DNA from: Mxb001 sp044360385
GTDB taxonomy: Bacteria; Actinomycetota; Actinomycetes; S36-B12
Assembly: GCA_044360385.1 (NCBI GenBank)
Contig: JBIKKK010000066.1
Span: 1-10,412 of the forward strand
DNA: 10,412 nt
Direction: 5' to 3'
The stretch's first letter is position 1, and each line of letters opens with the position of its first letter. Made by a program: the position numbers and the translations under genes. Shown here in pieces: positions 6,018 to 10,412 of the stretch. The notes under the pieces are model-generated. The model saw nothing but the letters and a program-made list of their open reading frames with translations, was not told the DNA's origin and ran no database searches.

Positions 6018-7487
6018 TCAGGACTCCTTGGCGAGCTGAGCCGCCTTGGCCTCGACGTCCTCGATGCCGCCGCACATGAAGAACGCCTGCTCGGGGATGT
6101 GGTCGTAGACGCCGTCGCAAAGGGCCCTGAAGGAAGCGATGGTCTCCTCGACTGGGACGAAGGATCCCGGCTGGCCGGTGAATGCCTCCGCCACGAACAT
6201 GTTCTGCGACAGGAACCGCTGGATACGGCGCGCCCGGTTGACGATGATCTTGTCTTCCTCGGAGAGCTCGTCCATGCCGAGAATGGCGATGATGTCCTGC
6301 AGGTCCTTGTAGCGCTGGAGGATCTCCTTGACGCGTGCGGCCACGGCGTAGTGCTCCTCGCCGACGTAGCGCGGGTCAAGGATGCGCGACGTGGAGTCGA
6401 GCGGGTCCACCGCGGGGTAGATGCCGAGCTCGGAGATGGGGCGCGAGAGCACTGTCGTGGCATCGAGGTGCGCGAAGGTGGTGGCCGGCGCGGGGTCGGT
6501 GAGGTCGTCTGCCGGCACGTAGATCGCCTGCAGCGAGGTGATCGAGTGGCCACGCGTGGAGGTGATGCGCTCCTGGAGCATGCCCATCTCGTCGGCCAGT
6601 GTGGGCTGGTATCCCACAGCCGAGGGCATGCGGCCGAGCAGCGTCGACACCTCGGAGCCTGCCTGGGTGAAGCGGAAGATGTTGTCGATGAAGAGCAGGA
6701 CGTCCTGCTTCTCGACATCGCGGAAGTACTCCGCCATCGTGAGCGCCGTCAGCGCCACACGCAGGCGCGTGCCCGGCGGCTCGTCCATCTGGCCGAAGAC
6801 CAGGGCGGTCTTGTCGATGACGCCCGACTCCGTCATCTCGAGGAAGAGGTCATTGCCCTCGCGGGTGCGCTCCCCCACACCGGCGAAGACCGACACGCCA
6901 CCGAAGTTCTCCGCGACGCGGTAGATCATCTCCTGGATGAGGACCGTCTTGCCCACGCCGGCGCCGCCGAAGAGGCCGATCTTGCCGCCCTTGACGTAGG
7001 GGGTGAGGAGGTCGATGACCTTGATGCCCGTGGAGAAGACCTCGGTCTTGGACTCGAGCTGATCGAAGGCTGGCGCGGCACGATGAATGCCCCAGCGCTC
7101 CTTGATGTCGAGCGTGGACTTGTCGACGTCGAGAGGCTCGCCGAGGGTATTCCACACATGACCCTTGGTGACCTCGCCTACCGGCACCGAGATGGGCGCA
7201 CCCGTGTCGCGCACAGGAGCGCCACGCACGAGGCCGTCGGTCGGCTGCATGGAGATGGTGCGCACCATGTTGTCGCCGATGTGCTGGGCCACCTCAAGGG
7301 TGAGCATGCGCGCGCCACCACCCTCCTCGCCCTGGTCGAAGGAGACGTCCACGTTAAGGGCGTTGAAGAGCTCCGGCATTGCCTCGACCGGGAACTCCAC
7401 GTCGACGACGGGGCCGGTGACGCGGGCGACGCGTCCGACACCCGGTGTCTTCGCGTGGGGGGTCGCCTGGTCCATCGTGGCGGTCAT
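6018..7487 (-). CDS. atpD: F-type ATP synthase beta subunit (catalytic)
   Basis: Beta carries the catalytic nucleotide sites of F1 and makes ATP from ADP and phosphate when driven by rotation of the gamma subunit. It has 489 residues, near the family norm. The sequence shows the N-terminal barrel (GRVARVTGPVVDVEFP, 18-33), the Walker A GGAGVGKT (174-181), GERTRE with the catalytic Glu E206 (205-210), the Walker B LLFIDN (264-269, D268), and the DELSEED loop (406-412) that contacts gamma. All catalytic residues are present. The ATG at 7487 has AGAGG (7494-7498) 6 bases upstream. It follows atpG by 43 bases and precedes atpC by 2 bases, with the atpC Shine-Dalgarno embedded in its 3' end, so the two are probably translationally coupled. 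Confidence 0.99.
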   Translation of the reverse strand: MTATMDQATPHAKTPGVGRVARVTGPVVDVEFPVEAMPELFNALNVDVSFDQGEEGGGARMLTLEVAQHIGDNMVRTISMQPTDGLVRGAPVRDTGAPISVPVGEVTKGHVWNTLGEPLDVDKSTLDIKERWGIHRAAPAFDQLESKTEVFSTGIKVIDLLTPYVKGGKIGLFGGAGVGKTVLIQEMIYRVAENFGGVSVFAGVGERTREGNDLFLEMTESGVIDKTALVFGQMDEPPGTRLRVALTALTMAEYFRDVEKQDVLLFIDNIFRFTQAGSEVSTLLGRMPSAVGYQPTLADEMGMLQERITSTRGHSITSLQAIYVPADDLTDPAPATTFAHLDATTVLSRPISELGIYPAVDPLDSTSRILDPRYVGEEHYAVAARVKEILQRYKDLQDIIAILGMDELSEEDKIIVNRARRIQRFLSQNMFVAEAFTGQPGSFVPVEETIASFRALCDGVYDHIPEQAFFMCGGIEDVEAKAAQLAKES

Positions 7488-7530
7488 GTCGATCCTCTTT
7501 CCTTCGGTTCCTACGGTCGGCTAGCGGGGT

Positions 7531-8439
7531 CTAGGCGGAGGCGAGCGCATCGGCGCCGCCGACGATCTCGCTGATTTCCTGGGTGATCTCGGCCTGGCGT
7601 GCCGCATTGGCCTGCCGGGTGAGAGAGCGGATGAGGTCCTCAGCGTTGTCGGTCGCGGACTTCATGGCGCGCCGGCGGGCGGCGTGCTCCGAGGCCGCGG
7701 ACATGAGGAGTGCGGTGTAGACCGCGTGATCGATGTAGCGGGGCAGGAGTGCATCGAGCACGGTGTCGGCACCGGGCTCGAACTCGTAGAGCGGGAAGGG
7801 CAGGGACTCCCCCGCCTTGGTCTCCACGACCTCATCGACGATCTCGAGGGGCAGGACACGGCGTACTCGGACCTGCTGGACGGCCATGTTGACGAAGTGG
7901 GTGTAGACGATGTGGATCTCGTCGATGCCCCCCTCGGACTCAGGCGTGAGGAAGGCCTGGAGCAGGTCGTCACCGATCCTGCGCGCGTCGGCGTAGGTCG
8001 GCTGGTCGGTGAAGCCGGTGTACTGCCCGCCCATCGTGATGCCGCGGAAGCGGTACCACGCGACGCCCTTGCGGCCTACGACGTAGGGGGTGACGTCGAG
8101 GCCCTGCTCATTGAGCAGGCGAGTGAGCCCCGCTGCCTCACGGATGGCATTGGCGGAGTAGGCGCCGGCGAGGCCGCGATCGGCAGTGATCACCAGGACC
8201 GCTGCTCGGTCACGCACCTCGGGTGCGCGCACGAGCGGGTGGTTGCCGATGTCCGTGGCGTGGCTGGCAGCGGCAGAGACAGCCTGGGTGAGCTGGAGGA
8301 GGTACGGCGTCGACGCCTCAAGGCGCTGTTGCGCCTTGACAATGCGTGACGACGCGATCAGCTCCATCGCCTTGGTGATCTTCTTCGTCGCCTGGACGGA
8401 CTTGATCCGTCGGCGGAAGACCCTTAGCTGCGCACCCAT
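7531..8439 (-). CDS. atpG: F-type ATP synthase gamma subunit
   Basis: Gamma is the rotating central shaft inside the alpha3-beta3 hexamer of F1. It has 302 residues. The N-terminal coiled-coil helix begins MGAQLRVFRRRIKSVQATKK with ITKAMELIA at 21-29. The Rossmann-like middle contains VLVITADRGLAGAYS (81-95). The C-terminal helix contains SEHAARRRAMKSATDNA (250-266) and the signature ITQEISEIVGGA (285-296). The ATG at 8439 is chosen because the family N-terminus begins there and GAGGAG (8447-8452) lies 7 bases upstream. The open frame extends further upstream into atpA, but that stretch is Arg/Ser-rich and is a shadow of atpA. The gap to the atpA stop is 22 bases. Confidence 0.98.
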   Translation of the reverse strand: MGAQLRVFRRRIKSVQATKKITKAMELIASSRIVKAQQRLEASTPYLLQLTQAVSAAASHATDIGNHPLVRAPEVRDRAAVLVITADRGLAGAYSANAIREAAGLTRLLNEQGLDVTPYVVGRKGVAWYRFRGITMGGQYTGFTDQPTYADARRIGDDLLQAFLTPESEGGIDEIHIVYTHFVNMAVQQVRVRRVLPLEIVDEVVETKAGESLPFPLYEFEPGADTVLDALLPRYIDHAVYTALLMSAASEHAARRRAMKSATDNAEDLIRSLTRQANAARQAEITQEISEIVGGADALASA

Positions 8440-8461
8440 GACGTCTCTCCTCGACCTGCGC

Positions 8462-10096
8462 CTATGCCCGTCGCGTCCGCGTGATCTGCGTCGGATCGAT
8501 GTCATCCTCCGACAGCGCGGCCACGGGCTCATCCTTGATGAGCATCTCGCCCGTGTGCGTCGTGAACTGGCGCTTGAACGTGCCGATGGCCGACTTGAGC
8601 GTCGTGACCGTGTCGTCCGAGAGGTCCGACGTCTGGCGGATCGTCTCCAGGATGCCCGGCTGCTCGCGCTGGATGTAGTCGAGGAATTCCGCATCGAACC
8701 GGCGGATGTCCTCGACTGGCACATCGTCGAGCTGGCCCGAAGTGCCCGACCACACCGAGACGACCTCGCGCTCCATCGCCTGCGGCTGGTACTGCGGCTG
8801 CTTGAGCAGCTCGACCAGTCGGGTGCCTCGCGCGAGCTGGGCCTTGGAGGCCGAGTCAAGGTCGGAACCGAATGCGGCGAACGCCTCGAGCTCGCGGAAC
8901 TGCGCGAGGTTGAGGCGCAGGCTGCCGGCGACCTTCTTCATGGCCTTCGGCTGAGCCGACCCACCCACGCGCGACACAGAGATGCCGACGTTGATGGCCG
9001 GGCGCACACCCGAGTTGAAGAGATCGGACTCGAGGAAGCACTGGCCGTCCGTGATGGAGATGACGTTGGTGGGGATGTACGCCGACACGTCATTGGCCTT
9101 GGTCTCGATGATGGGCAGGCCCGTCATCGAGCCCCCGCCCATCTCGTCGCTGAGCTTGGCGCAGCGCTCAAGGAGCCGCGAGTGCAAGTAGAAGACGTCA
9201 CCGGGGTAGGCCTCGCGACCCGGTGGGCGACGCAGCAGCAGCGACACTGCGCGGTAGGCCTCAGCCTGCTTCGACAGGTCGTCGAAGACGATGAGGACGT
9301 GCTTGCCCTGGTACATCCAGTGCTGGCCGATCGCGGACCCGGTGTAGGGAGCGAGGTACTTGAAGCCGGCGGGATCGGAGGCGGGAGCGGCGACGATGGT
9401 GGTGTAGTCCATCGCGCCGTACTCCTCTAGCGCACCCTTGACCGACGCGATGGTCGAGCCCTTCTGGCCGATGGCGACGTAGATGCAGCGCACCTGCTTC
9501 TTCGGGTCCCCGGACTCCCAGTTGGAGCGCTGGTTGATGATCGTGTCGAGGCAGACAGCGGTCTTGCCGGTCTGGCGGTCGCCGATGATGAGCTGGCGCT
9601 GGCCGCGACCGATCGCGGTCATGGCGTCGATCGCCTTGATACCCGTCTGCATCGGCTCCGTGACCGGCTGGCGCTGGACGACGGTGGGGGCCTGGACCTC
9701 AAGGGCGCGGCGGCCCTCGGACTCGATCGGGCCCTTGCCATCGATCGGGTTGCCCAGCGGGTCCACGACGCGACCGAGGAAGGCATCGCCCACGGGGACC
9801 GAGAGCACCTCGCCGGTGCGTCGCACCGGCTGGCCCTCTTCGATCTTGGATCCGTCGCCGAGGAGAACGACGCCGATCTCGCGCACGTCGAGGTTGAGGG
9901 CGACGCCAAGCAGGCCACCCTCGAACTCGAGGAGCTCATTGGTCATCGCCGAGTGCAAACCCTCGACGCGAGCGATCCCGTCGCCTGTCTCGATCACGCG
10001 GCCGACCTCTTCGCGGGCCGTGGTGGGCGAGTACGACGCGACGTTTCGCTCGATCGCGCTCCGGATCTCGTCCGGCCGGATCGTCAGCTCCGTCAT
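8462..10096 (-). CDS. atpA: F-type ATP synthase alpha subunit
   Basis: Alpha alternates with beta in the F1 hexamer and holds the regulatory, non-catalytic nucleotide sites. It has 544 residues. The N-terminal helix (DEIRSAIERNV, 9-19) is the contact region for delta. The Walker A is GDRQTGKT (172-179), the Walker B LIVFDDL (268-274), and SVSRVGG (373-379) holds the arginine finger R376, which completes the catalytic site of beta. After the usual C-terminal helical domain there is a polar tail of about 25-30 residues (ALSEDDIDPTQITRTRRA at the end). It is longer than in E. coli (513 residues in total) and in line with the C-terminal extensions known in Actinobacteria. The ATG at 10096 has AAGGAG (10107-10112) 10 bases upstream. 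An 88-bp spacer with a tandem repeat separates it from atpH. Confidence 0.99.
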   Translation of the reverse strand: MTELTIRPDEIRSAIERNVASYSPTTAREEVGRVIETGDGIARVEGLHSAMTNELLEFEGGLLGVALNLDVREIGVVLLGDGSKIEEGQPVRRTGEVLSVPVGDAFLGRVVDPLGNPIDGKGPIESEGRRALEVQAPTVVQRQPVTEPMQTGIKAIDAMTAIGRGQRQLIIGDRQTGKTAVCLDTIINQRSNWESGDPKKQVRCIYVAIGQKGSTIASVKGALEEYGAMDYTTIVAAPASDPAGFKYLAPYTGSAIGQHWMYQGKHVLIVFDDLSKQAEAYRAVSLLLRRPPGREAYPGDVFYLHSRLLERCAKLSDEMGGGSMTGLPIIETKANDVSAYIPTNVISITDGQCFLESDLFNSGVRPAINVGISVSRVGGSAQPKAMKKVAGSLRLNLAQFRELEAFAAFGSDLDSASKAQLARGTRLVELLKQPQYQPQAMEREVVSVWSGTSGQLDDVPVEDIRRFDAEFLDYIQREQPGILETIRQTSDLSDDTVTTLKSAIGTFKRQFTTHTGEMLIKDEPVAALSEDDIDPTQITRTRRA

Positions 10097-10150
10097 GGTG
10101 CCTGCTCTCCTTCTTCGGTCGCTCTCGGCGACATCTTTCGCTTGCCTGAC

Positions 10151-10180
10151 TGTGTGACTGGGTGTGTGACTGGGTGTGTG
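10151..10180. repeat. Tandem repeat, 12-bp unit x 2.5, in the atpH-atpA spacer
   Basis: The unit TGTGTGACTGGG occurs at 10151-10162 and 10163-10174, followed by a half copy, TGTGTG, at 10175-10180. In the atp mRNA (minus strand) it reads as a CA-rich, probably unstructured stretch about 40 bases upstream of the atpA Shine-Dalgarno. It lies in the 88-bp gap between the atpH stop and the atpA start, the largest gap in this operon. A role in atpA translation is only inferred. Confidence 0.8.
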
Positions 10181-10184
10181 TCGA

Positions 10185-10412
10185 TCAGCCGAGCATCGTG
10201 CGCCGGGCTTGTTCGAGTCGTGCTGAGACCGTGCCGTCGATCACCTCGTCGCCCACGGTGACGTGGACTCCGCCAAGGACGGCGGGATCGATCGCGACAT
10301 TGAGGCGGACCCGGCGTCCCTTGAGGGCGCTGAGCGCCTCGGCAAGGCGCCGCTCCTGCTCGGCATCGAGCGGCTGCGCGACGCGCACCTCGGCGACGAT
10401 CCGCTGACGCTG
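10185..10412 (-). CDS. atpH: F-type ATP synthase delta subunit, C-terminal part, runs off the right edge
   Basis: Delta (OSCP homologue) sits on top of F1 and links alpha to the peripheral stalk. Only the last 75 residues are in the window; the frame is open to position 10412 and stops with TGA at 10185-10187. The visible part shows a charged helix (AQPLDAEQERRLAEAL), then the diagnostic tail with IDPAVLGGVHVTVGDEVIDGTV, followed by RLEQARRTMLG. This matches the delta C-terminal domain with its I-G-G-x4-VGD-x-VIDG pattern. Its place directly upstream of atpA fits the standard order. Because the N-terminus is missing, a stand-alone delta cannot be distinguished from the b-delta fusion found in mycobacteria. 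Confidence 0.95.
   Translation of the reverse strand, partial: QRQRIVAEVRVAQPLDAEQERRLAEALSALKGRRVRLNVAIDPAVLGGVHVTVGDEVIDGTVSARLEQARRTMLG

Noticed and set aside
6016..6120. Upstream ATG start for atpC at 6120
   Set aside because: It would give a 35-residue Arg/Gly-rich extension within atpD; GTG 6015 has a well-spaced Shine-Dalgarno and starts at the family N-terminus.
6099..7574. Long plus-strand open frame (491 codons) antisense to atpD
   Set aside because: The translation is His/Asp/Arg/Leu-biased with no domain signature, and the opposite strand encodes a complete beta subunit.
8440..8859. Upstream extension of the atpG frame into atpA
   Set aside because: The extra residues are almost all Arg and Ser, lie inside atpA in another frame, and the gamma family N-terminus starts at 8439 behind a good Shine-Dalgarno.
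1..10412. Mobile elements, CRISPR arrays, tRNA/rRNA genes, riboswitches, phage-defence genes
   Set aside because: I looked for transposase or integrase motifs, spaced repeats, cloverleaf sequences and a cobalamin riboswitch and saw none. The window is nearly all conserved coding sequence.

Overview
The window looks like chromosomal DNA of a high-GC actinomycete. Base composition is roughly two-thirds GC by eye, and protein content and gene order support this: a NucS-type mismatch endonuclease, a MurA carrying the Asp variant of the catalytic Cys, a MeaA-type B12 mutase, and the order atp operon / pduO / murA / nucS. From memory, that order closely resembles the Mycobacterium tuberculosis atp-Rv1314c-murA-nucS neighbourhood. 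The window is almost fully coding, with no gene-free stretch over 300 bases. I see no mobile element, CRISPR array, tRNA or rRNA.

Layout, left to right. (1) Positions 1-3260, minus strand, read right to left: a MeaA-type adenosylcobalamin-dependent mutase (probably ethylmalonyl-CoA mutase), then nucS overlapping it by 4 bases, then the N-terminal 182 residues of a 3-hydroxyacyl-CoA dehydrogenase that runs off the left edge. (2) Positions 3326-3643, plus strand: a small one-helix membrane protein with a DUF2007-like tail. It is divergent from the mutase and its stop overlaps the stop of murA. (3) Positions 3640-4908, minus strand: murA. (4) Positions 4986-5567, plus strand: a PduO-type cobalamin adenosyltransferase, divergent from murA. 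(5) Positions 5626-10412, minus strand: the promoter-distal part of the F-type ATP synthase operon, transcribed atpH (C-terminal 75 residues) - atpA - atpG - atpD - atpC.

Functional links. The adenosyltransferase makes adenosylcobalamin, the cofactor of the mutase a few genes away. The mutase and the hydroxyacyl-CoA dehydrogenase both fit C4/C5 acyl-CoA metabolism (ethylmalonyl-CoA pathway or related). The ATP synthase genes form a tightly spaced operon with good Shine-Dalgarno sequences. By contrast, the mutase, pduO and probably murA have no Shine-Dalgarno but carry a TANNNT -10 element 6-7 bases before the ATG, the signature of leaderless transcripts.

Overall this is a conserved housekeeping region. 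I found no convincing undescribed multi-gene system. The points worth a second look are the nucS-mutase translational coupling, the set of leaderless promoters, a 12-bp palindrome on the mutase promoter, the MurA active-site variant and a tandem repeat ahead of atpA.
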